A DNA stretch of 64,000 bases from Sphingomonas sp. BK580 (GTDB taxonomy: Bacteria > Pseudomonadota > Alphaproteobacteria > Sphingomonadales > Sphingomonadaceae), in contig NZ_JACIAY010000001.1 in assembly GCF_014194975.1 (NCBI RefSeq), forward strand, positions 670,261 through 734,260. The letters run 5' to 3'. Position numbers and translations under genes: made by a program. Of the stretch, positions 9,104 to 17,463 are shown one piece after another; the stretch's first letter is position 1; the number at the start of each line of letters is the position of its first letter. A model generated the notes under the pieces. The model searched no databases and was not told where the DNA came from. It saw only the letters and a list, made by a program, of their open reading frames with translations.

Positions 9104-9775
9104 CTACCGGGTAAACAGAAAGCCTACGCCGATGAGAAAAATGGTGCCTTCAAGAAAGCCGATCAGCACGTTACCGGCGGCTCGCATGACGCCGACATCG
9201 AGCGCGCCCGCGAACCAGCGGATACCCACCAGCCAGTAGTTCACGACGGCCACCGAGACGAGCCAATGGCCGATCAGACGCGCGGTCGGATGCGGGTCGA
9301 TGCCGAGACTGGTGCCGATGCTGACGCCGAGCGCGAAGACGGCGGCGGGATAGCATTGCTCGTAGAAGGGCTGCTGGAGCGAGGCGCGGTCGAGTTTCAC
9401 GCCGCGGCGCCGCACCAGACGCGCTGCCAAGAAGAGCGGGAAAGCGGCGAACACGATCACCCGGAGAACGAGCGCGCTGGCGTTGTCGTTGATCAGGTCA
9501 GCGAGTCCATGATGGCTCGCGATGATCTTGTCGGTCTGCCCCAGCGCCGTGGCGACGGCATGCCCGAGCAGCAATGCCAGCGCGAGGAACAGCGGCGGGC
9601 TCAGCACGGCGCCGTAGCGTTCGTCGTCGGGGAGAGCAGCCTCGCGTTCGATCTCGCGCATGATGCCGATCGGACGGAAGATGGCGCGCCACAGCGTAAG
9701 TGGAAAAAAGAGCAGCCAACTCATGACCTCGTAGAGGAGCTCGTCGAGCGAGTTGAGCCACTTCATGAAGTCCAT
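9104..9775 (-). CDS. Integral membrane protein, permease-like, function unknown
   Basis: 223 residues. An amphipathic N-terminus (MDFMKWLNSLDELLYEVMSWLLFFPLTLWRAIF) is followed by about four further hydrophobic segments near residues 60-80, 102-120, 140-158 and 170-222. No transporter motif is recognised; similar proteins are usually annotated as 'permease' or hypothetical. It is transcribed away from the L,D-transpeptidase gene across a 97-base gap that contains a perfect FNR/FixK box about 70 bases from this start. That spacing would suit activation under low oxygen if the gene has a normal leader. Confidence 0.7.
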   Translation of the reverse strand: MDFMKWLNSLDELLYEVMSWLLFFPLTLWRAIFRPIGIMREIEREAALPDDERYGAVLSPPLFLALALLLGHAVATALGQTDKIIASHHGLADLINDNASALVLRVIVFAAFPLFLAARLVRRRGVKLDRASLQQPFYEQCYPAAVFALGVSIGTSLGIDPHPTARLIGHWLVSVAVVNYWLVGIRWFAGALDVGVMRAAGNVLIGFLEGTIFLIGVGFLFTR

Positions 9776-9844
9776 GCCTCACACTGAGCGACTGGCCGGT
9801 GCGGTGCAATATCTGCTTGCGAATCAGCGCCGGACGCTCTCACA

Positions 9845-9858
9845 TTGATCGCGATCAA
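9845..9858. promoter_or_regulatory. Perfect FNR/FixK-type box
   Basis: TTGATCGCGATCAA matches the FNR/Anr/FixK consensus TTGAT-N4-ATCAA exactly and is a full 14-base palindrome. It lies 14 bases before the ATG of the L,D-transpeptidase gene, touching its ribosome site, and about 70 bases upstream of the divergent membrane-protein gene. The position would favour repression of the former and activation of the latter. No FNR-like gene is present in the window. Confidence 0.55.
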
Positions 9859-9872
9859 GGGGGAATAGCGAC

Positions 9873-10871
9873 ATGCCATGCCCTGTGTTCAAGGCGATGC
9901 TAGCTGGAGCCGCTATCGCGTTCGCGTTCCCGGCCCTTGCCCAGGGCGCGCTCGCCAGCTCGCCAACCGAGTTCGTCCACATGGCCGAGCGGCTCAAACC
10001 CGGCGAGTGGGTGTGGGCGCCGGGTGTCGCGCCCAATGGACAGGTCGTCGTCTACGTCGACCTCTCGCGCCAACTGGCGACCGTCTACCGTAACGGCGTC
10101 CGGATCGGGGTCAGCTCGGTCTCGTCCGGCAAGCCGGGGCACGAGACGCCGACAGGTGTCTTCACGATCCTCCAGAAGGACGCGAAACACCGCTCGAGCA
10201 AGTACAACAACGCGCCTATGCCGTTCCAGCAGCGGCTCACCTGGGACGGTGTCGCGCTCCACGCCGGCGGGCTGCCCGGCTATCCGGAGAGCCACGGCTG
10301 CGTGCACCTGCCGTATGGCTTCTCGCGCGAACTGTTCGGCATCACCTCGCTCGGTGCAACGGTCGTGATCAACGGCAACGCCGCGAGCCACGTCCGCAGC
10401 ACCGAGACGAGCCTGCTCGCACCCGTCGATGCGAAGGGTCGCCGGGTCGAGCGCACGCTGCTCGACCAGCAGCAGTTCAGCTGGCAACCCGAACGGTCCA
10501 TGAGTGGTCCGATGACAACCAGCGTCTCCAAGTCGGACCGGCAGGTGGTCGTGATGCGGGGTGGCGTCGAGATCGGGCGCAGCGTCGCGGCGGTGAACGA
10601 CGACGATCCCGGCAGCCATGTCATTACGCTGACGAGCGCGCCTGATGGATCACCGCGCTGGGCATACATCGGCCTCCCCGGACATGGGGATGAGGCAGGA
10701 CGCCCGCTCGACGAAGGCGTGATCAACCGGCTGCGCTTGCCGCGTGCCTTCTACGAGCAGGTCCGCGCCGCCCTACGGCCGGGCACGACCATCCTCATCA
10801 CGCAGTCGCGGGTGGGCTCGAGCGGCGGAGAGCCGCTGACCGTGATGGACGCGGTGGTGCCGCAGCCGTGA
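9873..10871 (+). CDS. L,D-transpeptidase (YkuD domain)
   Basis: 332 residues with a signal peptide ending near residue 24 (FAFPALAQ). The YkuD catalytic domain covers about residues 55-165: 'YVDLSRQLATVYRNG', 'SSGKPGHETPTGVF', and the catalytic motif with His130, His141 and Cys143 in 'HAGGLPGYPESHGCVHLP'. These enzymes act in the periplasm on peptidoglycan stem peptides, forming 3-3 cross-links or attaching proteins. The C-terminal half (about 170-332) has no recognised domain. A ribosome site (AAGGGGGA) precedes the ATG. The downstream gene starts 48 bases after the stop and is probably co-transcribed. Confidence 0.9.
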   Translation: MPCPVFKAMLAGAAIAFAFPALAQGALASSPTEFVHMAERLKPGEWVWAPGVAPNGQVVVYVDLSRQLATVYRNGVRIGVSSVSSGKPGHETPTGVFTILQKDAKHRSSKYNNAPMPFQQRLTWDGVALHAGGLPGYPESHGCVHLPYGFSRELFGITSLGATVVINGNAASHVRSTETSLLAPVDAKGRRVERTLLDQQQFSWQPERSMSGPMTTSVSKSDRQVVVMRGGVEIGRSVAAVNDDDPGSHVITLTSAPDGSPRWAYIGLPGHGDEAGRPLDEGVINRLRLPRAFYEQVRAALRPGTTILITQSRVGSSGGEPLTVMDAVVPQP

Positions 10872-10918
10872 CGAGCGAACGCCCGGCCGGAGCCAGGCCG
10901 GCAAGCAGGGGAAATGCC

Positions 10919-11782
10919 ATGACGATGACGAACGCCTCGCCACTCCTCGCCGCCGCGCTGCTGCTACCCGTGATGCCGAGCGCCGCCACGGCGCAGTCGA
11001 CCGGTCTCGAGGACATGGTCGGCGCCCGTGCAGGACAGGGCGAGCTGGAGATCCGGCGTCGCGGCTACGTCGATGTGCGCGCAGAGCAAGGCGATGATCG
11101 CGCCTATACCAACTGGTGGAACACCGAGCGCCGCCAGTGCGTCACCATCGCCACGATGGACGGGCGGTACAGCTCGATCCAGCCGACCCTGCCGCCCGAC
11201 TGCGGCAAGTCCGCGAAGGTTCGTCCGAACGCCAGTTACACCGGGCAACCCGCCACCCGGCCGCCTGCCGGCTACGAGCCCGATCGTGGCTACTCGCGCC
11301 CACCGGAGCGCCAGCAGGCTGCCCCGAGCTACGTGGGGAACGATGCGCCGATGGTTGATGGCCGCAACGTCGACCTCGGCCTGGTCTGCTTCGGCGATGG
11401 CAGCAAGGCAGGGATCGCCAGCGGCACGACCTGGACGTGGAATCGCGACAAGAACCGCTACGACTATGGCCGCTACAACGAGACCACCACGGAGGTGTTC
11501 GACGCCTCGCTGATGGTGCAGACGTGGGAAGGCGGCGGTCGCATCCGCCTGCCCAAGTTGCTCATACCGCCGCTGCACTCGGGCGGCGATAACGGCTGGT
11601 GGGACCTCCACGACGTGGTCGAAGGGCCAGACATCATTCGTGCGAGCTACCGCCTGAACGGGCTCAACAAGCCGACGCTGGTGATCGATCGTCGCACGGG
11701 ACGCATCACCGTCGACGGCGCTGCCTCGTACAGCTTTCGCGGTACATGCGACACCATCGGCCACGAGGCGCGGAGATTCTAG
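10919..11782 (+). CDS. Hypothetical exported protein
   Basis: 287 residues from the ATG at 10919, which has an AGGGG ribosome site and begins a signal peptide (ASPLLAAALLLPVMPSAATAQ). The middle (about residues 90-150) is Pro/Arg/Tyr-rich and probably disordered (PATRPPAGYEPDRGYSRPPERQQ). The C-terminal half has an ordered, aromatic-rich beta pattern (TWTWNRDKNRYDYGRY, GGDNGWWDLHDV, YRLNGLNKPTLVIDRRTG). It resembles uncharacterised periplasmic proteins of sphingomonads, but no function is known. Probably co-transcribed with the L,D-transpeptidase gene, suggesting an envelope role. Confidence 0.75.
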   Translation: MTMTNASPLLAAALLLPVMPSAATAQSTGLEDMVGARAGQGELEIRRRGYVDVRAEQGDDRAYTNWWNTERRQCVTIATMDGRYSSIQPTLPPDCGKSAKVRPNASYTGQPATRPPAGYEPDRGYSRPPERQQAAPSYVGNDAPMVDGRNVDLGLVCFGDGSKAGIASGTTWTWNRDKNRYDYGRYNETTTEVFDASLMVQTWEGGGRIRLPKLLIPPLHSGGDNGWWDLHDVVEGPDIIRASYRLNGLNKPTLVIDRRTGRITVDGAASYSFRGTCDTIGHEARRF

Positions 11783-11792
11783 CGGGCTGCTC

Positions 11793-12140
11793 GTGGCACC
11801 GTCATTATGGGTCGAGCTGGCGCTGTCGACGATCCTCGTGCTCGCGACCGCGCTCTTCCTGTATGGCCGAGCTCACCGGACCGCGGAGCACCTTCCCAGG
11901 CGAACGTCTATCTTGATAGGGGCTAGTACTCAAAGGTTTGACCCCGGCGGGCGTGAACACACCGAATGGAACCGCTCTAAGAGACCGCGGCGTCCGCCGC
12001 ACCACGTCCCGCCCCCCCGGAGGCTCAACCTTTTGACAGCCTTGTCAGTGACGCGCCTGGCACGTCGTCGACAAAACTTTCGCCGGATCAGGGAGCCGGA
12101 ACCGGAAACAGAAGCGCTCACGGCGCGCCAACGGTCTTAG
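11793..12140 (+). CDS. Possible small membrane protein (doubtful)
   Basis: A GTG-started ORF 11 bases after the previous gene. Its first 30 codons encode one convincing membrane helix (SLWVELALSTILVLATALFLYG). The remaining 80 residues are basic and look non-coding, so the true gene may have been cut by the insertion or deletion that created the IS6-containing segment downstream. Nothing else is seen in 11783-12288. Confidence 0.3.
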   Translation: MAPSLWVELALSTILVLATALFLYGRAHRTAEHLPRRTSILIGASTQRFDPGGREHTEWNRSKRPRRPPHHVPPPRRLNLLTALSVTRLARRRQNFRRIREPEPETEALTARQRS

Positions 12141-12288
12141 TAGCAGCGAGTCGAGCTATCCACTCAGCCTTCATATCATTTCAGTGCCAACCGCCCGCAT
12201 CCACAACGACATGTGGGAACACTCGTGGGAACTTAGAGTCAATCTAAGCAAACAACAGAGGTTTATTGCCAATTCTGGCGGCACGGTG

Positions 12289-13126
12289 GCGGTGATGTCA
12301 GTCTGATGCGAACTCGTCTCTACACGATGCACCTCGGCCTTGGTGGGCGACGGATCAGCTGGCGAGCGCCTGCCACTCAGCCAGCGCCGCGGAGCGGCGC
12401 TGCTTGTAGGTCTGGCGGTCCAAGGAGTGGTGTTCGTGATTGAAGTGGTTGTGGACATTCGCGTGTACCGAGGCGAACTTCTGTAACGTTCGCATCTGCC
12501 GGAACCGCAACATCGTCCGCTCTCGTCGCCTGAACGGTAGGTGCGAGTTCTCGACGCGATTGTTGTCCCAGCGCCCCACTTCCTGCTTCTCGCGGGTGCC
12601 GAGCCCGGTCAGAGCAGCACCATAAGAGCGCAGACTGTCGGTGGTGATCGCCTCGGGCGAACCGTTTCGCTTGAGCGCCTTCTCCATCAAAGCGACCGCA
12701 GCCTTCTTGTCACGGGTCTTAGTTACGTAGCTCTCGATCACCTCGCCCTCATGATCCACCGCTCGCCAAAGGTAGACCATCTCGCCGTCCAGCTTCACGT
12801 ACACCTCGTCCAGGTGCCAGCATCAATGACGCAAGCCGCGCATGCGCTTACCCGCTGGCGCCGCACCTCGCCCGCGAACAGCGGACCGAACCTGTTCCAC
12901 CAAAGCCTCACCGTTTCGTGGCAGATGTCGATCCCGCGCTCGAACAGCAGGTCTTCGACGTTGCGCATGGAAAGCGGTGAGCGCCCGCACATCAGAATCA
13001 ACAACCGGATCACCTCCGGTGACGAGTTGAAGCAGCGGAACGGGCTAGCTAGCTGGCTTGCGCGGGCGAGGCATGGCCGTCCCCTACCCCGTCCCTTGCC
13101 GCAGGTGCATTAGCTTTGACAGCGCC
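12289..13126 (-). mobile_element. IS6-family element, decayed copy 1
   Basis: About 838 bases, the usual size for IS6-family elements. The left end (GGCGGTGATGTCAGTCTGA at about 12288) and the right end (reverse complement GGCGCTGTCAAAGCTAATG at about 13126) form imperfect inverted repeats. Both ends recur in the second copy at 28024-28504. The single transposase gene inside is broken. No clear 8-base target duplication could be assigned. Confidence 0.75.
12355..13074 (-). pseudogene. IS6-family DDE transposase, three lesions
   Basis: The ATG at 13074 opens with the family's 'MPRPRKPAS', then a 4-base TAGC duplication shifts the frame. The next frame reads 'CFNSSPEVIRLLILMCGRSPLSMRNVEDLLFERGIDICHETVRLWWNRFGP' up to about 12835, where one base is missing in the 'RVSRMRG' region. 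The third frame carries 'RH' then TGA where Trp is usual, then 'CWHLDEVYVKLDGEMVYLWRAVD' and the rest of the DDE domain to the stop at 12355 ('SPEAITTDSLRSYGAA', 'VENSHLPFRRRERTMLRFR'). The protein cannot be made in one piece. Confidence 0.85.
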
Positions 13127-13387
13127 TTCGTTTGTGCTCCGCTTTGCTCTTGCCGCACGCCATGCGGACCAGAAATCCGGGAACGCCCGGTACGGTGATG
13201 TCGACGCCCGAGGAGGCCTCGGCCAGTTAAGACGCGTTCCGGCACGACCCGTCGGCCGCACGACGCCGATGCTTCCGCGATGGTGCAGGTCTAGTCGAAC
13301 GCGTCCTAGCAATCCTGACGAGTCGATCCTCTTCGGTTGGCCACGCTCGATCGATCCTGGAGCTTGCACGAGGCCTCCGTCAATCGG

Positions 13388-16120
13388 CTACGCCGAGGAC
13401 GCCATCACCGACTGCGACGTCCGAGCGTCAGGCGCCGGCTTCTGAAAGGAGTGCTCTGGTGCCGCCGCTCTCGCGAACTCGCTCACGCCTCCAAGTATCG
13501 GATCCTCGCCGAACTCCGGAGCCGACATTCTGAGCAGAAACCATCCCACTCCCGAAAGGCCGTTCATGAGTTCCGGTCTGGAGGAAAGGGCATCGTTCCG
13601 CCTCCTGCGTTCCTCCAGGCGCCGCGCCAGCAGGGCGCCGCACCGTCCGGCCTGCTCCGCGAACTCGGAGGCGCCGGACAGAGCCAGGCAGTCGAGTGCG
13701 ACGCTGCCAATGCCGGCTTGACCATGGCACAAGCCGATCGAGGCCCTGCCCTCGAGAGCAGCGCCGGCGACGCGTGCTGCTTGGAGCACGGCATCGATGA
13801 AGCCGTTCTCACCCGTTGCCCGCCCGAGACGAGCCAGGAACTGTCCTATGCCTACAGATCCATGGCATTGGGCGGCCATGTCCGACCCGGCGTCGGCGGC
13901 GCGCAAGCCCCATGACGATTCCGCTTCACCGGACCTGCGGGCCGAGAGCAGCTCCCCTCCAATCGTTAACGCCTCTTCGAGTGCGGCAGGATCGCGCGTG
14001 TGACGCCAGCACTCGAGCATTGCGTATCCGTGCCCCGCCAGTCCGTGCGCCAGACCGAGGAAGGGACGCGGTCGGCGGAGCAGGGTCGCGCCCTGCGCGG
14101 GAGTTTTCCTTTCCCGTCGAGAAGCTTCGATCAGCCGAGCGAGCGTCCGACGCCCCTCTTCAGCATATGAGCAGTCGCCGGTCGCCTGAGCCAAGTTCAC
14201 GATCAGCAGAAGCCTTCCGGCCAGCCCCTCACCCAGGGAGGCGTCCTCCACCGCGATCCCCCTGATCCTGCGCCAGTGCAGATCGGCAAGCGAGACGTAG
14301 GATCGCTCGCCAAGGAGGCGCGACACGCACAGGTACGACCAACCGCAACCGACCTCGCCAACGTAGAGGCCCTGAAGCGCGCGCGGATGGGCCCAAGCCT
14401 CACCGGCTGTCCACCGAATGGCCGCGCGGGCGGCATCGGCGTAGGCGGCGACGTCCGTCGCGCGCCCAAGTCTGGCAAGGAACATCGCGATGCCGGCTGC
14501 TCCGTGGTAGAGATCGGCGCTGCAGTACCTTTCCCCGTCCACGTGCGAGGACCAGCACGTACCGCCATCGACGTCGATGCGGGTTTCGAGGAGGTGGTCT
14601 CCTATGCGCTTCGCCTCCTCAAGCGCCTGTGTTGCGGAAAGGGCGAGCGGCTGCGACGATCTCGACCTTTTCGCCCGCCCTTCCTGCGCGCTACCTGTGT
14701 CGTGACGAAGACTGCGAAGCGCCTCGAGCGCCGCCGCCGCTGTCGGCTGCCGGCGGCCCCTCGCGCCGAGGCAGGAGGACACCAGCTCCGCCAGACCAGC
14801 CGGACAGTCCGGCCTTCGGGCAAGAACGTCGCCGGCTTCGACGACGCCATCGCGAGGCGGATGAGCAAACGTCAGCAGCTCGAATGCTACTGCCGCCCAG
14901 GAAAACACGTCGTCCCTGACGTCCGGAACAAGGCCCTTCCATTGCTCGGGAGCGCAGTACGCGAAGGTGCCGCGCTCGCTTGGAGCCACTTCTCCGGTCG
15001 CAAGGTCGAAGGAGGCGCCGAAGTCTATAAGTCTAACTTGATGGCTTCCGCTCACCACCACGTTCTTGGGGCTGACGTCGCGGCAGATAACGTCAACGTC
15101 GTGGATGTCGCTGATCGCGACAAGCAGGTTCTCGGCTATGCAGATAATATCCTGGATGCCGAGAGCCTGCTCCTTTTCACGCGCAGAGTAGACCATCGCG
15201 GCCAACGTGACACCCTCGACGTACTCGATAGCCAGAAAATGATCTTCATCGACTTCGAACTCGTCGAAACACTGCGGCATCCTCGCCGTGCCGCCGTGTC
15301 GCCGAAGCAGAGCCGCCTCCCTGGAACCCCAGTCCGGCGCGAAGAGCCCCTGCTCGTCTCCGCCCGCCCACGCGCGGAACTCCTTCAGCACGCATCGGCG
15401 CGGCGGATCGGCATCAAGATCGATCGCAAGGAAGGTGCCGCCGCACGCCGAGGAGCCGAGAGGCTCCACGATGAGGTACCGTCCCGCAAACGGCGGGCTC
15501 CGAGAAGGAGGCGGCACGTAGAGCGACGCGGCCTCGAACGGATCGAGGACGCCCGCCGGAGGCGTGCCGTAGGTCGCGCCTCGACGATCGTCGATCAGAA
15601 GCCCTCGACAATCAAGAAGCGTCCCGCGCAGATATGGCGGCATGTCAGGTCTGGGCGCCTGGCCTATATCGACGAAGGCTCCATATCGGTAGTGGACGAC
15701 GCTGTGAGGATTAAGACGCCGATCCGTCGGGATCCGCGGGCCTCGCGCGCCAAGAGTCGCTTCGTCGAGCGCCCGCGCGAGACGGACCGCCTGTGCGTCA
15801 TCCGAAGGGTAGATCGTCAGGAACTTGCCCGCTTGGCTCAGGCCGTAGATCCCGTTGTTCAGCAGCAGCAGATCGACCTCGCTACCGACTACCTTCCAAC
15901 TCACGCCCTCGCGCAGCAGGATGGCGAACACGCGCTCGAACACCCCCGACGCGGAACCCGGCGTCGCACTGACATGCAGTTTCCAACCCTGGCGAGGCGT
16001 GGGTCTCGAGGATAGATGCTGAACGAGGAAGATCGCCGACGAGCTCACCCAGGGACAACAGGACGTTATGAGATCATGCAACCTGCCGGGTGCGGAGTCG
16101 GCGATCCGCCTCGAGCTCAT
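13388..16120 (-). CDS. Class IV-like lanthionine synthetase (lyase-kinase-LanC)
   Basis: 910 residues from the ATG at 16120, whose ATGA overlaps the precursor stop (translational coupling); an in-frame ATG four codons upstream is less likely. Residues about 30-210 are the phosphoSer/Thr lyase domain (GWKLHVSATP, RLNPHSVVHYRYGAF). About 212-475 are the Ser/Thr kinase (Lys246 in VLKEF, CRDVSPKN with Asp348, DFG at 366-368). About 495-870 are the LanC cyclase (HG at 692-693, Cys752 in QCHG, Cys798-His799 in LCHG). These three zinc ligands are characteristic of LanL (class IV) and are missing in typical class III LanKC enzymes. The predicted job is to dehydrate Ser/Thr of the adjacent precursor and close lanthionine rings. 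No transporter or protease gene is adjacent. Confidence 0.9.
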   Translation of the reverse strand: MSSRRIADSAPGRLHDLITSCCPWVSSSAIFLVQHLSSRPTPRQGWKLHVSATPGSASGVFERVFAILLREGVSWKVVGSEVDLLLLNNGIYGLSQAGKFLTIYPSDDAQAVRLARALDEATLGARGPRIPTDRRLNPHSVVHYRYGAFVDIGQAPRPDMPPYLRGTLLDCRGLLIDDRRGATYGTPPAGVLDPFEAASLYVPPPSRSPPFAGRYLIVEPLGSSACGGTFLAIDLDADPPRRCVLKEFRAWAGGDEQGLFAPDWGSREAALLRRHGGTARMPQCFDEFEVDEDHFLAIEYVEGVTLAAMVYSAREKEQALGIQDIICIAENLLVAISDIHDVDVICRDVSPKNVVVSGSHQVRLIDFGASFDLATGEVAPSERGTFAYCAPEQWKGLVPDVRDDVFSWAAVAFELLTFAHPPRDGVVEAGDVLARRPDCPAGLAELVSSCLGARGRRQPTAAAALEALRSLRHDTGSAQEGRAKRSRSSQPLALSATQALEEAKRIGDHLLETRIDVDGGTCWSSHVDGERYCSADLYHGAAGIAMFLARLGRATDVAAYADAARAAIRWTAGEAWAHPRALQGLYVGEVGCGWSYLCVSRLLGERSYVSLADLHWRRIRGIAVEDASLGEGLAGRLLLIVNLAQATGDCSYAEEGRRTLARLIEASRRERKTPAQGATLLRRPRPFLGLAHGLAGHGYAMLECWRHTRDPAALEEALTIGGELLSARRSGEAESSWGLRAADAGSDMAAQCHGSVGIGQFLARLGRATGENGFIDAVLQAARVAGAALEGRASIGLCHGQAGIGSVALDCLALSGASEFAEQAGRCGALLARRLEERRRRNDALSSRPELMNGLSGVGWFLLRMSAPEFGEDPILGGVSEFARAAAPEHSFQKPAPDARTSQSVMASSA

Positions 16121-16461
16121 GGCCAGCAGCACTTCGTCACGCCGGCCGAGGTCACCTTGCTCGTCTTGCCCGAATTTGTCGCATTCGCCTCCACGACTTT
16201 GAGATATCGCGCCTGCGCGCCTTCATCTATGGCAGGGAGGAACGCCTTCTCGAACAAGCTCAGATCATAGTCGACCGATACGCCCGCCTGATCGACGAGA
16301 CGCCTCAAGGCATCGCCGTCAGCGCAGCTCAAGGCGAAAAGTTCTACCGTGCTCAAGTCGAACTCAGCGAGGCCGACGACGGGATCCTGCCTGATCCGAT
16401 CAGCGAAGCCCTTGTCGCTGGCGAGACGCTCAAAGACCTTTGTCAACGATTGCGACGTCAT
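16117..16461 (-). CDS. Lanthipeptide precursor peptide with Nif11-like leader
   Basis: 114 residues. GGAGG lies 7 bases before the ATG. Residues 5-57 (LTKVFERLASDKGFADRIR, then LAEFDLSTVELFALS) resemble Nif11/LigA-type RiPP leaders: an amphipathic helix, a 'DP' turn and 'L-x-x-F-D-L-S-x-x-E'. Residues about 58-90 extend the leader. The C-terminal 22 residues (93-114) form a likely core with Thr95, Ser97, Thr100, Ser101, Thr104, Ser105 and Thr109, ending TKCCWP with Cys111 and Cys112. Two Cys allow two (methyl)lanthionine rings. The stop overlaps the synthetase start. The leader protease and cleavage point are unknown. Cys46 in the leader is probably unmodified. Confidence 0.85.
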   Translation of the reverse strand: MTSQSLTKVFERLASDKGFADRIRQDPVVGLAEFDLSTVELFALSCADGDALRRLVDQAGVSVDYDLSLFEKAFLPAIDEGAQARYLKVVEANATNSGKTSKVTSAGVTKCCWP

Positions 16462-17463
16462 CGCATGCCCTCCATCGATGGACAGTCATTGGCTTTCGGC
16501 GCGAAGGTCCACCTCGGAGTTGTCAACCAACCAGCGAGCGCTTGTAAATAAGGTACGCTTAAGAGATGATCCTTTACGCGCGGGGAGATAACATCACGGA
16601 ACTTGATCATCGTCAAGTCCGCTTCCACATGAGCGATTGCGCTGAAGATGCTCTAGTCCTCAGCAGTTTCGGTGAATCCGCCTCGTTCGGGTTTGTGAAT
16701 TCTTTCACCCGTACCAGTCTGTGCGATCTGGCGGCGAGCCACTTCGTGAAAGGCTGGCTTCGTACGCCCGCTCTCCGAGCGCACCCGACAGACTTAGTAC
16801 CAGCCAGGCAAACCTCGGTGGAGTCATGCTTTCGAGCCGATACCGGCGCGCCCGGCGACGCTGCACGCGTATTTCGCTCGCATCTGCCGCTGCGACGGCG
16901 GTACGAGAGACGCAGATTGAAGCTTCGATCAGCACCTGAGCACAGAGTCGCGACACCTATGCAGCGCATCGCACGCCGAGTGGTTTCCGCCATGCTCGGC
17001 GGCATCCTGGTCGACAGTTCGGCGTCCGGCATGGCGCAGGAACTGGCGCAACGGCCGGCCATCGCGGCGTCGAACGAGCGCCTTCGCTCATTGTCTATAT
17101 CCCCAAGTGGCGCTTACGCCAGAGCGCGCCGGTGAGAGGAAGTAGCAACTCCCTCGCCGACTGCTGTGACAACATGGTTACGGTCGCGTTTCCTGTATCT
17201 GCGGCTCGAGACCGGTTCGCTCGCGTCGAGACCATCCCGCTCAACGAGAGAGCGATATCGAGATGCGTGCAGCGCGTCTTCAATGCTCACTCTTGGGCGC
17301 TTGCGGCCCCTACCCTCTCGTGGCGAGGACCCAAAACCGGTCACTCAGGGCCACCTGGCGCCCGCCCGACTTCGAGAGCTTGTTCATCTCGCCGCTCAAG
17401 CCGCCTTGGGCGTTCCGTGCAACTGTCCGGCAGGCCTAATTGGCAGGGAAGCAGCCTGTCCGC
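16462..17463. other. Gap upstream of the lanthipeptide locus
   Basis: About 1 kb. On the minus strand the precursor's leader region contains a TTGACA hexamer (16526-16521). An FNR-like 14-mer with one mismatch (TTGATCATCGTCAA) lies at 16603-16616. On the plus strand, an ATG at 16959 opens 58 codons that start like an exported protein (MQRIARRVVSAMLGGILV, then SISPSG), possibly the 5' end of a lost hydrolase gene. Nothing else is recognisable. Confidence 0.35.
17303..17334. repeat. Dispersed repeat, copy A
   Basis: The about 32 bases from GCGGCCCC to GAGGACCCAA recur with three differences at 18052-18084. Both copies lie in non-coding DNA of the accessory segment, in the same orientation. Function unknown; possibly footprints of one duplicated non-coding element. 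Confidence 0.5.

Noticed and set aside
14276..16015. A 579-codon plus-strand open frame
   Set aside because: Antisense to the lanthionine synthetase; no domain and shadow-like composition.
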